In this document: one piece after another, positions 23,901 to 34,360 of the stretch
How the letters are laid out: each line of letters opens with the position of its first letter
Numbering within the stretch: position 1 is the stretch's first letter
Source of the DNA: Alkaliphilus serpentinus
GTDB lineage: Bacteria; Bacillota; Clostridia; Peptostreptococcales; Natronincolaceae
Reading direction: 5' to 3'
DNA length: 64,000 nucleotides
NCBI RefSeq assembly: GCF_009017255.1
Contig: NZ_WBZB01000002.1
Location: forward strand, 25,270-89,269
The notes under the pieces: generated by a model
What the model saw: the letters and a program-made list of their open reading frames with translations, nothing else
Told to the model about the DNA's origin: nothing
Databases searched by the model: none
Translations under genes and position numbers: made by a program

Positions 23901-26759
23901 CTATAGGATTTTATGCTCATTTAATTCAGAGATAAGAATTCTTTTTAGGAATTGCCCAGTATAGGATTTTTTAATAGCAGCTACAGCTTCAGGTGTCCCT
24001 TCTGCCACAATCTCCCCACCATTGATGCCTCCTTCTGGGCCAAGGTCAACTATATGGTCTGCAGTTTTTATAACATCAAGATTATGCTCTATAACCAGCA
24101 CTGTATTGCCTGTATCAACCAATCTTTGCAGTACATTAATCAACTTATGGACATCAGCAAAATGTAAGCCCGTCGTAGGTTCATCTAAAATATATAGGGT
24201 TTTACCAGTACTGCGCTTACTTAACTCTGTTGCCAGTTTTATTCTTTGGGCTTCTCCTCCAGATAGTTGGGTGGAGGGTTGACCTAATTTTATATATCCT
24301 AATCCTACTTCAAATAAAGTTTCTAATCTTCTTTTGATCTTTGGAATATTTTCAAAGAAATCTAAGGCCTCTTCAACATTCATATCGAGGACATCGGCAA
24401 TGGTCTTGCCTTTATATTTGATTTCTAAGGTTTCCCTATTGTACCTTTTCCCCTTACATACCTCACATGGAACATATACGTCTGGCAAGAAGTGCATTTC
24501 AATTTTAATAATTCCATCTCCCGTACAGGCTTCACATCTTCCACCCTTTAGATTGAAGCTAAATCTTCCTTTTTGGTAGCCCCTCATTTTTGCCTGTGGA
24601 GTTTGGGCAAATACATCTCTAATATCATCAAACAAGCCTGTATAGGTGGCAGGATTTGATCTAGGTGTCCTTCCAATGGGTGATTGATCAATTTCAATTA
24701 CCTTATCAAGAAACTCTAATCCTTCAATTGATTTATGGGCTCCGGCCTTAGCCTTAGCTCCATTTAGCTCATGGGCTATTTTTTTATACAAAATATCATT
24801 TATTAAAGTACTTTTTCCCGAGCCAGAAACTCCAGTAACACAAGTAAATACTCCCATAGGTAATGACACATTTATATCCTTTAGATTATTCTCCTTGGCT
24901 CCCTTAATCTTTAACCATTTTCCATTAGGTTCCCTTCTTTGCTGGGGAATTTCTATTCTCCTAGCACCACTTAAATATTGCCCTGTGATGGAGTCCTTAC
25001 AATTGATGATGTCCTCTACAGTTCCTTTAGCCACCACCTGACCACCATGGATTCCAGCCAAGGGACCAATATCCACTATATAATCAGCCTCATGCATTGT
25101 ATCTTCATCATGTTCAACAACAATGACAGTATTTCCTATATCGGTTAAATGCCTTAAGGTTTTTAAAAGTCTATCATTATCCCGCTGATGTAATCCAATA
25201 CTGGGCTCATCTAGAATATATAATACCCCCACTAAACTTGATCCAATTTGTGTGGCAAGACGTATTCGTTGAGATTCTCCTCCAGAAAGGGTACCTGCAC
25301 TTCTTGATAAGGTCAAATAATCCAATCCAACATCTACTAAGAAGCTTAAGCGTTCCTTAATCTCTTTTAGTATCTGATGGGCTATCATCCTACTTCTATC
25401 ATCAAGCTTTAGCTGATTAAAGAAATCCCTTACTTCCCTTATGGACATCTCAGTAATATGGTGAATATTTTTCTCTCCTACGGTAACAGCCAATATTACG
25501 TCCTTTAACCTGGCTCCGTTACAGCTTTGACAGGGACTTTCACTCATAAATTCTTCTATTTTCTCCCGCATATAATCGGAATTGGTTTCTCTATGGCGTC
25601 TTTCGAGATTTGGAATAACTCCTTCAAAAGCAGCTGAAAAGGTTCTTTTACCAGAATACTTTGATTCATATTCAAAGGTGACCCTTTTTCCATTTGTTCC
25701 ATAGAGGATTTCATCCACAAAATCCTTTGGCAAGTTTTTAACTGGAGTATCGATGCTGATCTTATATTCTTTGGCTAGCTGCTCCAGCATTTTAAAGTAA
25801 TAGGTATCTTCCGATTGACCATTTGTTCCTGCCCATGGCAAAATTGCCCCTTGTCTGATACTCAATCTTTCATCAGGAATAACCAATTGAGGGTCTACCA
25901 CCTTTTTATGACCTATACCATTACAGGTTGGACAAGCTCCAAAGGGACTATTAAAGGAAAACATCCTTGGTGACATATCCTCTATTCCAATACCATGCTC
26001 TGGGCATGCAAATTTTGTGGAGAATTGTGTTTCTTCCCCACCTATAACATCTACTAAAACCAACCCCTCTGAAAGCTTTAATACCGTTTCAATGGAGTCA
26101 GCTAAACGTTGTTGGGAGCCTTCCTTAATGATAATCCTATCCACCACCACTTCAATGGTGTGCTTCTTGGTTTTTGCTAATTTAATATCGTCATGGAGCT
26201 CCATCACTTCACCATCAATTCTAATCCGAACATAGCCTTCCTTCTTTATATCCTCCAGAAGCTTAGCATGCTCTCCCTTTTTGCCTCGTACTACTGGTGC
26301 TAAGAGCTGTAGCCTTGTCCCCTCTCCGAAATCCATAATCTTATCCACAATCTGCTCAACAGTCATCTGGGTAATTTCCACTCCACATACTGGACAATGG
26401 GGAATTCCTACTCGAGCAAATAACAATCTTAAATAATCATAAATCTCTGTAACAGTACCCACTGTTGATCTTGGGTTCTTGCTGGTGGTCTTTTGATCGA
26501 TTGATATAGCAGGTGATAATCCCTCAATATACTCTACATCTGGTTTTTCCATTTGGCCAAGAAACTGTCTTGCATAGGCAGACAAGCTCTCAATATAACG
26601 TCTTTGACCCTCTGCATAAATGGTATCAAAGGCCAATGAGGTTTTACCAGAGCCAGAAAGCCCGGTAAAAACAACAAACTTGTCCCTTGGAATCTCTAAA
26701 TCAATGTTTTTTAAATTGTGCTCCTTGGCACCCTTAATAATAATTTTGTCCCTTACCAC
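23901..26759 (-). CDS. uvrA: Excinuclease ABC subunit A
   Basis: 952 residues. UvrA is the damage-recognising ABC ATPase dimer of nucleotide excision repair. Two ATPase halves are visible: P-loops [12 protein letters not shown] (near residue 33) and [13 protein letters not shown] (near 640), with signatures LSGGESQRI and LSGGEAQRI. Zinc motifs are [13 protein letters not shown] and CEACTGDG. It begins 2 bases after the uvrB stop, so uvrB-uvrA form one operon controlled from the LexA-type promoter at about 28960-29008. Confidence 0.98.
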   Translation of the reverse strand: MVRDKIIIKGAKEHNLKNIDLEIPRDKFVVFTGLSGSGKTSLAFDTIYAEGQRRYIESLSAYARQFLGQMEKPDVEYIEGLSPAISIDQKTTSKNPRSTVGTVTEIYDYLRLLFARVGIPHCPVCGVEITQMTVEQIVDKIMDFGEGTRLQLLAPVVRGKKGEHAKLLEDIKKEGYVRIRIDGEVMELHDDIKLAKTKKHTIEVVVDRIIIKEGSQQRLADSIETVLKLSEGLVLVDVIGGEETQFSTKFACPEHGIGIEDMSPRMFSFNSPFGACPTCNGIGHKKVVDPQLVIPDERLSIRQGAILPWAGTNGQSEDTYYFKMLEQLAKEYKISIDTPVKNLPKDFVDEILYGTNGKRVTFEYESKYSGKRTFSAAFEGVIPNLERRHRETNSDYMREKIEEFMSESPCQSCNGARLKDVILAVTVGEKNIHHITEMSIREVRDFFNQLKLDDRSRMIAHQILKEIKERLSFLVDVGLDYLTLSRSAGTLSGGESQRIRLATQIGSSLVGVLYILDEPSIGLHQRDNDRLLKTLRHLTDIGNTVIVVEHDEDTMHEADYIVDIGPLAGIHGGQVVAKGTVEDIINCKDSITGQYLSGARRIEIPQQRREPNGKWLKIKGAKENNLKDINVSLPMGVFTCVTGVSGSGKSTLINDILYKKIAHELNGAKAKAGAHKSIEGLEFLDKVIEIDQSPIGRTPRSNPATYTGLFDDIRDVFAQTPQAKMRGYQKGRFSFNLKGGRCEACTGDGIIKIEMHFLPDVYVPCEVCKGKRYNRETLEIKYKGKTIADVLDMNVEEALDFFENIPKIKRRLETLFEVGLGYIKLGQPSTQLSGGEAQRIKLATELSKRSTGKTLYILDEPTTGLHFADVHKLINVLQRLVDTGNTVLVIEHNLDVIKTADHIVDLGPEGGINGGEIVAEGTPEAVAAIKKSYTGQFLKRILISELNEHKIL

Positions 26760-26761
26760 TA

Positions 26762-28753
26762 TTACACCTCTTCTGCTAGTGAATTTTCCTTTATCATTCG
26801 TTTAATTTTGTCCCTAAGGTCTGCAGCCTTTTCAAATTCTAAATTCTCTGCTGCATTAAACATTTCAACCTCTAATCGTCTTATTTCGTCAATTATTTCC
26901 TGTTGATCAGCAACAGATTTGCCCTTATTTCCATAGCCTTCCTCTGTTTCTGCAACCTTTGTGATTTCAATAATATCCCGAACCTTCTTCTCGATGGATT
27001 TAGGATTTATATGATTCTCTATATTATATTGATGCTGAATTTGTCTTCTTCTTTCGGTTTCTCCAATTGCTCTTTCCATAGAACCGGTAATTTTATCAGC
27101 ATATAGGATAACCTTACCCTCAACATTCCTTGCAGCTCTTCCGATTGTCTGAATCAATGAGGTCTCTGACCGAAGGAAGCCTTCCTTGTCGGCATCCAAA
27201 ATAGCTACTAAAGAAACCTCTGGGATGTCTAAGCCTTCCCGTAGTAGATTTATACCCACCAACACATCAAAAGCACCAAGCCTTAAGTCTCTAATAATCT
27301 CCATTCGTTCCATAGTATTAATATCAGAGTGAAGATATTTTACTGCTATGCCCATTTCCTTAAAATAGTTGGTTAAATCCTCTGCCATTTTCTTGGTCAT
27401 GGTTGTTACTAGAACTCTTTGCTTTTTATCTGTTCTAAGCTTAATTTCTCCAATAAGGTCATCAACTTGTCCCTTGACAGGCTTCACCTCAACGATGGGA
27501 TCCAATAGTCCTGTAGGTCTAATAATTTGTTCCACCACTGGTGCTTCCTTTGCCATCTCATAGGGTCCAGGTGTTGCACTAACATAAAGAATTTGATTCA
27601 CCATTCCTTCAAACTCATTAAATTGTAATGGGCGATTATCAAAGGCAGAGGGTAATCTAAAGCCATAGTCAATCAGGGTTTCTTTTCTAGCACGATCACC
27701 ATTATACATCCCTCTAATTTGGGGTATTGTCACATGGGACTCATCCACGATGATCAAATAATCCTTAGGAAAGTAATCCATTAAGGTGTAGGGCCTACTA
27801 CCAGCGGCCCTACCCGTTAAATGGCGGGAGTAGTTTTCGATACCTTGACAAAAACCCAACTCCCTTAACATTTCTATATCATACATGGTTCTCTGTTGTA
27901 TTCTCTGGGCCTCCAAAAGCTTGTCTTTGCTTTGAAAGTATTTTACCCGCTCCACCAGCTCTTCTTCAATTGCTGAAATGGCCTTCTCAATCTTCTCATA
28001 ACCTGTTGCGAAGTGGGAGGCAGGAAAAATGGATATATGGCTTCTAGTTGCCAGAATCTCTCCCGTTAATGGGTTTACCTCTGTAATAGATTCTATTTCA
28101 TCCCCAAAAAAATCTATCCTAATGGCCTTTTCTGCAGCGGAGGCTGGATATATTTCAACTACATCTCCACGAACTCTAAAGGCACCTCTAACAAAGTTTA
28201 TGTCATTTCTTTCATATTGTATATCTACAAGCTTTCTTAAAACCTCATCTCGATCCTTTATCATTCCTGGCCTCAAGGAGAGGGATAATCTACTATATTC
28301 CTCCGGGTCCCCTAGTCCATAGATACAGGATACACTGGCTACAATTATTACATCCCTTCTCTCCAACAAGGAAGATGTAGCCGAGTGACGAAGCTTATCA
28401 ATTTCGTCATTAATGGAGGCATCCTTCTCAATGTAGGTATCAGAATGAACCACATAGGCCTCTGGCTGATAATAATCATAGTAACTTACAAAGTATTCTA
28501 CTGCATTATCTGGGAAGAATTCCTTAAATTCACTACATAGCTGGGCTGCCAAGGTTTTATTATGGGCAATAACCAAGGTGGGTTTCTGTACCTTTTCTAT
28601 TACATTGGCCATGGTAAAGGTTTTTCCTGAGCCAGTAACCCCCAATAGAGTTTGGTGTTTATTTTGTTTCATTATGCTTTCCGTTAGCTGAGTAATAGCC
28701 CTAGGCTGATGGCCTGTAGGCTTATAATCCGAATGAATTTTAAACTTTCCCAT
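26762..28753 (-). CDS. uvrB: Excinuclease ABC subunit B
   Basis: 663 residues. UvrB is the helicase-like subunit that receives damaged DNA from UvrA. P-loop [14 protein letters not shown] near residue 40, the beta-hairpin region around [10 protein letters not shown], helicase motifs ([44 protein letters not shown]), and a C-terminal UVR motif ([20 protein letters not shown]) that binds UvrC. It is first in the uvrBA operon. Its leader of about 200 bases contains a copy of the family A repeat. Confidence 0.98.
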   Translation of the reverse strand: MGKFKIHSDYKPTGHQPRAITQLTESIMKQNKHQTLLGVTGSGKTFTMANVIEKVQKPTLVIAHNKTLAAQLCSEFKEFFPDNAVEYFVSYYDYYQPEAYVVHSDTYIEKDASINDEIDKLRHSATSSLLERRDVIIVASVSCIYGLGDPEEYSRLSLSLRPGMIKDRDEVLRKLVDIQYERNDINFVRGAFRVRGDVVEIYPASAAEKAIRIDFFGDEIESITEVNPLTGEILATRSHISIFPASHFATGYEKIEKAISAIEEELVERVKYFQSKDKLLEAQRIQQRTMYDIEMLRELGFCQGIENYSRHLTGRAAGSRPYTLMDYFPKDYLIIVDESHVTIPQIRGMYNGDRARKETLIDYGFRLPSAFDNRPLQFNEFEGMVNQILYVSATPGPYEMAKEAPVVEQIIRPTGLLDPIVEVKPVKGQVDDLIGEIKLRTDKKQRVLVTTMTKKMAEDLTNYFKEMGIAVKYLHSDINTMERMEIIRDLRLGAFDVLVGINLLREGLDIPEVSLVAILDADKEGFLRSETSLIQTIGRAARNVEGKVILYADKITGSMERAIGETERRRQIQHQYNIENHINPKSIEKKVRDIIEITKVAETEEGYGNKGKSVADQQEIIDEIRRLEVEMFNAAENLEFEKAADLRDKIKRMIKENSLAEEV

Positions 28754-28789
28754 AAAATCACCTCAATAATTTCAGTTTATAGTTAATAG

Positions 28790-28950
28790 TTCAGTAATGA
28801 GTAATTAGTAAAGAGTAATTAGTAATTAGTAATTAGTAATTAAGGATAACGATTTAAGATTTAAAGATTATTATTAAATTACAGAATGGAAATTTACATA
28901 GTAAATTTCTTCAATAATTCAGCATTCAACATTTATCATTCAACATTGTA
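28790..28950 (+). repeat. Dispersed intergenic repeat, family A, copy 3, in the uvrB leader
   Basis: It starts with several TAATTAGTAATTAG units, has the perfect hairpin GAAATTTAC-ATA-GTAAATTTC (28889-28909), then a tail of TTCAACATTTATCATTCAAC-like heptamers. It lies between the uvrBA promoter and the uvrB start, so it is transcribed in the mRNA leader. Confidence 0.7.
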
Positions 28951-28958
28951 ATTACAAA

Positions 28959-28970
28959 GAACATTTGTTC
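28959..28970. promoter_or_regulatory. LexA-type SOS box for uvrBA
   Basis: GAACATTTGTTC is a perfect GAAC-N4-GTTC dyad of the Gram-positive LexA type. It lies 9 bases downstream of the consensus -10 box of the uvrBA promoter, a position where LexA would block transcription. Confidence 0.75.
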
Positions 28971-28979
28971 GCACATTTA

Positions 28980-29008
28980 ATTATAACCTTACCCTAGAGG
29001 ATTGTCAA
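28980..29008 (-). promoter_or_regulatory. Consensus sigma-A promoter of uvrBA
   Basis: On the minus strand TTGACA (29003-29008), a 17-base spacer, and TATAAT (28980-28985): a full consensus promoter. It points to uvrB, 227 bases downstream. Confidence 0.85.
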
Positions 29009-29016
29009 CTTCATAT

Positions 29017-29042
29017 AAAAAAATCCCAATTGGGATTTTTTT
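29017..29042 (-). terminator. Palindromic terminator downstream of ctpA
   Basis: A self-complementary run of A7-TCCCAATTGGGA-T7 type. It is symmetric, so it can work on both strands. It lies 165 bases beyond the S41 protease stop and just upstream of the uvrBA promoter, insulating the two units. Confidence 0.7.
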
Positions 29043-29087
29043 ATAGTTTTTAATTAATAATTTTATTGTAAGAAAGATATTTAGTAT

Positions 29088-29206
29088 ATTCCTATCACTT
29101 TCATTTTTAATTCTTCATTTTTCATTTTTCATTTTTAATTCTTCATTCTTCATTTTTCACTTTTCACTTTTAATTTTTCACTTTTAACTTTTCACTTTTC
29201 ACTTTG
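29088..29206. repeat. Degenerate TTTTCAC/TTTTCAT heptamer tract
   Basis: About 120 bases of tandem units near TTTTCATTTTTCAC with no hairpin. It directly follows the S41 protease gene. Similar tracts occur at 43826-43915 and in family A repeats. Confidence 0.55.
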
Positions 29207-30424
29207 TTAATTTCCAATCTTCTCCAACATAACCTCAATAGCTTTTTGTAGTTGGGTATCATCTTCTCCTTCAACCTCTTGACCTTCAAGATCTTCTGGT
29301 AATTTGACTTCTATGTCTGGATCAATACCAGTTCCATGGATATAGTTTCCATCGGGGGTATAGTATTGGGAAACAGTAAATTTAAAGCCAGTTCCATCAG
29401 AAAGGGGCTTAAACTGTTGAACTAAACCTTTTCCAAAGGTAGTAGTACCAATAATGGTTCCTGCTTCTCCATCCTTTACCGCTCCTGCCAAAATTTCAGA
29501 AGCACTTGCACTACCTTCATTAACCAGCAACACCAATGGATAATCAACTTTTTCTTTATCAGATTTCTCTACTTTTCTAACACCATGGCGATCCTCGGTA
29601 TAAACGATCACCTGATCACCTAGTAGCATATCAGCTATTTCAATACAGGTTGTTAATAACCCTCCGGGATTATTTCTTAAATCAACTATTAAGCCCTGAA
29701 TGTTTTTCTCATCAAGGTCTGTTAAATGCTGTCTAAAGTCATTAGCAGTTTCCTCATCAAAGGCTGTTAATCTTATATAGCCTATATCATTTTCCAACAC
29801 TTCAGATCTAACAGTTTTTAATCTAATTTCTTCTCTAGTTATATTAAGCTCTATAAACTCTTTGGCACCCTCCCTCAGTATAGATAGGGTTACTGGAGTG
29901 CCAGGCTCACCCTTCATTATATCCACTGCTTGATCTAACTTTTCTCCAAAAATATCTTGGCCATCAACTTTAATGATTTTGTCTCCAGTTTTTATTCCAG
30001 CCCTTTCACCGGGAGTATCCTCAATTGGTGAAACAACGGTAACATATCCGTCCTCCCCGGGAGTAACGATGATTCCGATTCCCCCATATGTACCTTGGGT
30101 TCTTGTGATTAAATCATTGTATTCCTTTTCATTCATATAAACAGTATAGGGATCGTCAATGCTTTCAAACATCCCTCTTACAGCTCCTTCAATCAATTTA
30201 TGCTCATCAAGCTCTTGGTAGTAATTTTCTACAAGATAATCCTTTAAGGTAAATAGTTTTCCATACTCATCTTTAAGTCCTTTATAAAATTCATGGGTGC
30301 CCTTGGTAATAATCACCTTATTGCCTATTTGCAATGCAATTAAGTTCCCAACAGTGATATTTAGTACTGTTGTAATAATAATTAGGATTATTGCACCAAT
30401 AAGAGCTTTTTTCTTGCTTATCAT
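29207..30424 (-). CDS. S41 family C-terminal processing peptidase (CtpA/CtpB-like)
   Basis: 405 residues. N-terminal signal anchor (residues 7-28), a PDZ domain (GTYGGIGIIVTPGEDGYVTV), then the S41 protease core with the nucleophile in NEGSASASEILAG and the lysine in TTFGKGLVQQF. It acts outside the membrane, cutting proteins near their C termini. Its place after the M23 peptidase, ftsX and ftsE is common in Firmicutes and suggests a role in envelope or division-linked processing. Confidence 0.95.
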   Translation of the reverse strand: MISKKKALIGAIILIIITTVLNITVGNLIALQIGNKVIITKGTHEFYKGLKDEYGKLFTLKDYLVENYYQELDEHKLIEGAVRGMFESIDDPYTVYMNEKEYNDLITRTQGTYGGIGIIVTPGEDGYVTVVSPIEDTPGERAGIKTGDKIIKVDGQDIFGEKLDQAVDIMKGEPGTPVTLSILREGAKEFIELNITREEIRLKTVRSEVLENDIGYIRLTAFDEETANDFRQHLTDLDEKNIQGLIVDLRNNPGGLLTTCIEIADMLLGDQVIVYTEDRHGVRKVEKSDKEKVDYPLVLLVNEGSASASEILAGAVKDGEAGTIIGTTTFGKGLVQQFKPLSDGTGFKFTVSQYYTPDGNYIHGTGIDPDIEVKLPEDLEGQEVEGEDDTQLQKAIEVMLEKIGN

Positions 30425-30525
30425 CCTTATCTCCCCTTCAGCTGATGCTTAATTTGATATCTAATTATAGCTTATTAATACCCATTATAACATATACTTA
30501 TTATCTAAGGAAATTTTCAAAACCG

Positions 30526-30555
30526 AAAAATTCAGCCAGGGAGTACTCCCTGGCT
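30526..30555 (-). terminator. Intrinsic terminator of the ftsE-ftsX-M23 operon
   Basis: The perfect palindrome AGCCAGGGAGTACTCCCTGG plus CT (30534-30555) is followed on the minus strand by GAATTTTTC, 24 bases past the M23 peptidase stop. Confidence 0.85.
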
Positions 30556-30578
30556 GTTAGCTTAACTATATAATCATG

Positions 30579-31727
30579 CTACTTACCCTTTACATAGGGT
30601 ATTGGATCTGAGTGTTTTCCATCCTTTCTAACCTCAAAGTGAAGATGGGGCCCTGTTGAAAAACCAGTACTTCCTGCTGCAGCAACCTTTTGACCCTTGG
30701 ATACCTCATCCCCTACTGAAACAACCAGCTTAGAGTTATGGGCATAAAGGGTTATGATTCCTCCACCATGATCTATCATAATTACTTTTCCATATCCCCC
30801 CAAATTACCAGCATGTACAATTTTTCCCCTAGTGGCAGCTACTATATCCGTTCCAGTAGGGGCCGGTACATCTATACCGCTATGGAATTCTCGTCTTTTG
30901 GTAATTGGATGGGTTCTATATCCATAAGGGGAGGAGATTCTAGTGTGACCCTTTACAGGCCATTGCATTTCTCCGCCTACATATTCATTATCAGACTGAA
31001 GTTGTCTAATCATATTTTCAGATTCCTCAATCTGCTTTTCAAAGGCTTTAGCTTGCTTTTCTAGTTCTACTTTATCGGCTGCTAATTCCTTTCTAAGTCT
31101 TTCTTGAGTACCTCTGCTGGCAATGATATCCTTATGTTTCCCTTCAGCTTCACCCTTTAATACAATTAGCTCTGCCCTTTGATTCTCTAGCTGGGCCTTT
31201 TTATCATCAATCTTATCCCTTTCGGCCTGTAGATATTTTAATAAATCTACATCATGTTTTACGATTAGCTTTACCATATCAAAATTGCTTAAAAACTCGG
31301 AAAAGTTCTTAGAGCTTAATAGTACTTCTAAATATCCAATGTCTCCATTTTTATACATGGTATTTAATCTACTGGCAAATAAATCTTCTTTAACCTCAAT
31401 ATTATCTTCAGCCTCTTGAAGCTCTTCTGTTGTCACAAGGATTTTCTTTTCAGTGGTTTCAATATCTTTGTTTAATAAAGCAATCTCATATTCAGTTTTC
31501 TCTATTAGAATCTCCAAACGTTGAATTTCAGCATAAACCGACTTTTGCTTCTGCTCATTCTGTTTAATGTTCTTTTCAGCCTGTTGTAGTTGCTGATTTA
31601 GGCTATCTATTTTCTTGTTTAAATCATCAACTTCCTTATTATTAGTGCTATTGGCAGACACCGCCAAAGAAGAGATTGTTAAAATAACCAACAGAAATAT
31701 ACACAGTATTTTACTTTTCCTTTTCAT
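30579..31727 (-). CDS. Coiled-coil M23 peptidase (EnvC/PcsB-like cell-wall hydrolase)
   Basis: 382 residues. Signal peptide (1-25), a long coiled coil (about 30-235) rich in Lys, Glu and Gln, and a C-terminal LytM/M23 zinc peptidase with its ligands visible: EFHSGIDVPAP (His and Asp), LYAHNSKL, and GPHLHFEVRKDG. It cuts peptidoglycan peptides. Directly upstream are ftsX and ftsE, whose membrane complex activates such coiled-coil hydrolases during division. Confidence 0.95.
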   Translation of the reverse strand: MKRKSKILCIFLLVILTISSLAVSANSTNNKEVDDLNKKIDSLNQQLQQAEKNIKQNEQKQKSVYAEIQRLEILIEKTEYEIALLNKDIETTEKKILVTTEELQEAEDNIEVKEDLFASRLNTMYKNGDIGYLEVLLSSKNFSEFLSNFDMVKLIVKHDVDLLKYLQAERDKIDDKKAQLENQRAELIVLKGEAEGKHKDIIASRGTQERLRKELAADKVELEKQAKAFEKQIEESENMIRQLQSDNEYVGGEMQWPVKGHTRISSPYGYRTHPITKRREFHSGIDVPAPTGTDIVAATRGKIVHAGNLGGYGKVIMIDHGGGIITLYAHNSKLVVSVGDEVSKGQKVAAAGSTGFSTGPHLHFEVRKDGKHSDPIPYVKGK

Positions 31728-31750
31728 AAAGATTATCCCCCTTTAACGAT

Positions 31751-32647
31751 TTAAACTCTTAAATGCTTTCTTAAGGAAACTATACTACCAAGAGCACCTA
31801 CTCCAGCTCCTATAACAGCAAACATCATCATAGTTCTACCCATTAATATATCTAAGGGTAATAGGTAGGCACTGAAGACTACCGTAAATTTATTGTTTAT
31901 TGCATCAAAGGTATATCCATACCCATAACGTACTACCACCAACGCAATCATTGCACCTAATAAACCTAAAATAACTCCCTCCACAATGAAGGGCCAACGT
32001 ATAAACCAGTTGGTGGCTCCTACGTATTTCATAATGTTAATCTCTTGTCTTCGGGCATTTAATGCAAGTTTTACGGTGTTGGATATGATAAACATAGCCA
32101 CCAGAATCAATATTCCGATGAGGGCTAAGCCTACTGTTCTTATAAAGCCTGCAATTTTCAAAAGGTTTTCTATGATTTCCTTATAATATTTTACCTCATC
32201 AACACCCTCTAGATTTTTTAAATTTGAGACCACTCCGTCTGCATAATCAATACCTTCCAAATTTATTACATAGGAATTGGGTAAGGGATTCTCTTCTAAA
32301 GTCTCCAGTAGATACCCCTGTTCCCCCCATCGTTCCTTCATATTCAACATAGCTTGTTCCTTTGATTCATATAGAGCTGTTTCCACACCTTTTATAGCTT
32401 CAATATTACTCCCCAGTAGACTAATTTCTTCCTCTGTAAGTTCTTCTTGTACATACACCTGTACTGTGTCAAATTGTAGCTGCGTAAGACTAGCTATGTT
32501 GTTGATGTTTAAAACCAAGATGATAATCAAACCTAGTACAACCAGTGAAGCGGCAACAGAGGTTATTGAGGCTAAGCTCATATTCTTGTTTCTCCAAAGT
32601 CCAACAAAACCTTGCTTCATCATATATTTTAAGGTTCTAATCTTCAT
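31751..32647 (-). CDS. ftsX: Cell division ABC transporter permease FtsX
   Basis: 298 residues. Four membrane segments (about 23-45, 172-195, 222-245 and 270-290) and a large extracellular domain between the first two, the typical FtsX layout. It does not transport; it passes the ATPase signal of FtsE to an outside cell-wall hydrolase, here probably the M23 protein 23 bases downstream. I chose the ATG at 32647 because GGGGGG lies 9 bases upstream; the ATG at 32653 is too close. The start overlaps the end of ftsE. Confidence 0.95.
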   Translation of the reverse strand: MKIRTLKYMMKQGFVGLWRNKNMSLASITSVAASLVVLGLIIILVLNINNIASLTQLQFDTVQVYVQEELTEEEISLLGSNIEAIKGVETALYESKEQAMLNMKERWGEQGYLLETLEENPLPNSYVINLEGIDYADGVVSNLKNLEGVDEVKYYKEIIENLLKIAGFIRTVGLALIGILILVAMFIISNTVKLALNARRQEINIMKYVGATNWFIRWPFIVEGVILGLLGAMIALVVVRYGYGYTFDAINNKFTVVFSAYLLPLDILMGRTMMMFAVIGAGVGALGSIVSLRKHLRV

Positions 32648-33323
32648 AGCCATATGCCCCCCTTTGCTGATCCCTTACAACTCTGCCTTTTTCTAGGGCT
32701 ATAACCCTTTGCTGCATAACATCAACAATATCCTTAGCGTGGGTGGCCATTAGAATAGTGGTACCCCTTCTATTAATTTGTCTTAATACCTTCATGATTT
32801 CCCAAGCTGTTTCAGGATCTAGATTTCCTGTAGGCTCGTCGGCAATTAGTATGGAGGGATTGTTTACAATAGCTCTAGCTATTGATACCCTTTGTCTTTC
32901 TCCTCCCGAAAGCTGATGGGGGTACTGGGATGCCTTATCACTTAAGCCCACCATCCCCAAAACCATTGGCACCTGCCTTCTGATTTCCTTAGAGGATGCT
33001 TCAATGATCTCCATTGCGAAGGCTACGTTTTCATATACGGTTTTATTGGGAAGTAATCTGAAGTCCTGAAAAACTACCCCAATATTTCTTCTTAAGTATG
33101 GAATCCTTCGTCTAGATAGGTGGGTGATATCCTCATCGCTGACTATGATCTTACCTTCTGAAGGGTCTTCTTCTTTTAATAACAGTTTTATAAAGGTTGA
33201 TTTTCCGGCTCCACTGGCACCAACGAGAAAAATAAATTCTCCCTTTTCTATTCTAAGATTAACATTAATTAAAGCATGTATCCCTTTAGAGTAATCCTTA
33301 CTAACATTTCGCATCTCTATCAA
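32637..33323 (-). CDS. ftsE: Cell division ATP-binding protein FtsE
   Basis: 228 residues from a TTG at 33323, which has GGAG 9 bases upstream and gives the usual start (IEMRNVSKDYS). The frame could run back to an ATG at 33359, but its ribosome site is poor. Walker A GASGAGKST, signature LSGGERQRVS, Walker B ILIADEPTGNLDPET and the switch His in MATHAKD are all present. It is the ATPase partner of FtsX; the two genes overlap by 11 bases. Confidence 0.95.
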   Translation of the reverse strand: MIEMRNVSKDYSKGIHALINVNLRIEKGEFIFLVGASGAGKSTFIKLLLKEEDPSEGKIIVSDEDITHLSRRRIPYLRRNIGVVFQDFRLLPNKTVYENVAFAMEIIEASSKEIRRQVPMVLGMVGLSDKASQYPHQLSGGERQRVSIARAIVNNPSILIADEPTGNLDPETAWEIMKVLRQINRRGTTILMATHAKDIVDVMQQRVIALEKGRVVRDQQRGAYGYED

Positions 33324-33474
33324 TGTCACCATCTCCAAATCTATTTTTATATTCGACATAACCTTTGAAAATCCTCTAGAAAAATAAAATATGGTAATAA
33401 ATTACTAGTTATTTATCGATATTTGTAACTTCTTTTACTTTCTTATTATAACAATAGTCTATACCTGAATTCAA

Positions 33475-33504
33475 TTGAATTGATTGCCAAAATTCTGTTA
33501 CAAT
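33475..33504 (+). promoter_or_regulatory. Sigma-A promoter for the 5-formyl-THF cyclo-ligase gene
   Basis: TTGAAT, 18-base spacer, TACAAT on the plus strand, 32 bases before the ATG at 33537. It lies in the 213-bp divergent gap between ftsE and this gene. Confidence 0.6.
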
Positions 33505-33536
33505 ATTATTACAAATATTTTTATGGAGGTCTTCAC

Positions 33537-34109
33537 ATGAAAAAACAACTACGCCTAGAGACATTAAGGGCAAGAGAAGCTCTTAATAGTGAAGAGGTTC
33601 TGTTAAAAAGCTCATCTATAATCACTATCTTCAAAGAAAGCAATTTCTACAAAGAAGCTAAAAACATCATGATATATGTTTCCTTTAGAAATGAAGTAGA
33701 TACCCTAGGGCTAATTGAAGAGATGATACAAGAGGGAAAAAGGGTGTTTATTCCTCTAACTGTGGATAAAACAAGGGAATTATTGGTTTCTGAAGTTCAG
33801 GATATTAAAGAGGATCTTGAAATAGGCAACTTTGGTGTACTAGAGCCTAAGAAGGAAAAGGAGAGAATTTTAGACCCTAATATTCTTGATCTGATTGTGG
33901 TTCCGGGGGTTTCCTTTGATAAACGAGGATATAGAATAGGCTATGGAGGAGGCTACTATGACAGATTTCTAGCTAAGCATAACGATATCACCACCCTATC
34001 ATTGATCTTTCAATTACAGTTAATTGATCAGGTGCCCAACGATACCTTTGATATCCCGGTGGACTACCTCATAACAGAGAAAGAACTGATTAAATGTAAA
34101 GAAGACTAG
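33537..34109 (+). CDS. 5-formyltetrahydrofolate cyclo-ligase
   Basis: 190 residues, the normal size. It converts 5-formyl-THF to 5,10-methenyl-THF with ATP, keeping the one-carbon pool in use. The N-terminal KKQLRLETLRAREAL helix, VYVSFRNEVDT-like core and the strong C-terminal motif RIGYGGGYYDRFL are visible. I chose the ATG at 33537 because GGAGGT lies 7 bases before it; the 19 codons upstream in frame contain the promoter. It ends in KCKED, and the DNA of that end is repeated at 34328-34340. Confidence 0.95.
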   Translation: MKKQLRLETLRAREALNSEEVLLKSSSIITIFKESNFYKEAKNIMIYVSFRNEVDTLGLIEEMIQEGKRVFIPLTVDKTRELLVSEVQDIKEDLEIGNFGVLEPKKEKERILDPNILDLIVVPGVSFDKRGYRIGYGGGYYDRFLAKHNDITTLSLIFQLQLIDQVPNDTFDIPVDYLITEKELIKCKED

Positions 34110-34131
34110 AGAAAAAAGTTCAAACTTTTCA

Positions 34132-34309
34132 ACTCCTATACTCTTAAATAATGAGAAATCTGCGGAGATAAGAATAAAAGAAGGCAAAAATTGCAGAAAA
34201 GTATTTTCAATGTCTGAGCCGAAGGTGAGTTTTGAAAATACCTGTAATTTTTAACTTCATCCTGCCTTTTGCCCGAGAGCGAATTTCTCAGTTTTAAAAT
34301 ATAGGAGTT
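34132..34309. repeat. Palindromic intergenic element, family B, copy 1 (178 bp)
   Basis: It ends in the inverted repeat AACTCCTATA / TATAGGAGTT, continued by imperfect pairing (TTAAATAATGAGAAAT with ATTTCTCAGTTTTAAA). Inside is a perfect 10-bp pair GTATTTTCAA / TTGAAAATAC around a conserved GAGCCGAAGGTGAG-type loop. A second copy is at 49034-49244. The 13-bp direct repeat AAAGAAGACTAGA flanks it at 34097-34109 and 34328-34340. It has no coding capacity, so it could be a miniature mobile element or a structured RNA. It fills most of the gap between two convergent genes. Confidence 0.7.
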
Positions 34310-34321
34310 TTTTTGTAACTC

Positions 34322-34360
34322 AAAAGCAAAGAAGACTAGAATCTAGTCTTCTTTGCTTTT
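34322..34360. terminator. 19-bp perfect bidirectional terminator at the end of the Lon-like gene
   Basis: AAAAGCAAAGAAGACTAGA (34322-34340) and its exact inverse (34342-34360) form a 19-bp stem with one unpaired base, and A/T runs at each side. The second arm contains the last codons and stop of the Lon-like gene. It can serve both convergent genes. Confidence 0.8.

Noticed and set aside
28790..29206. Possible CRISPR array in the short tandem units
   Set aside because: The units are 7-14 bases, degenerate and without equal-length unique spacers; no cas genes nearby.
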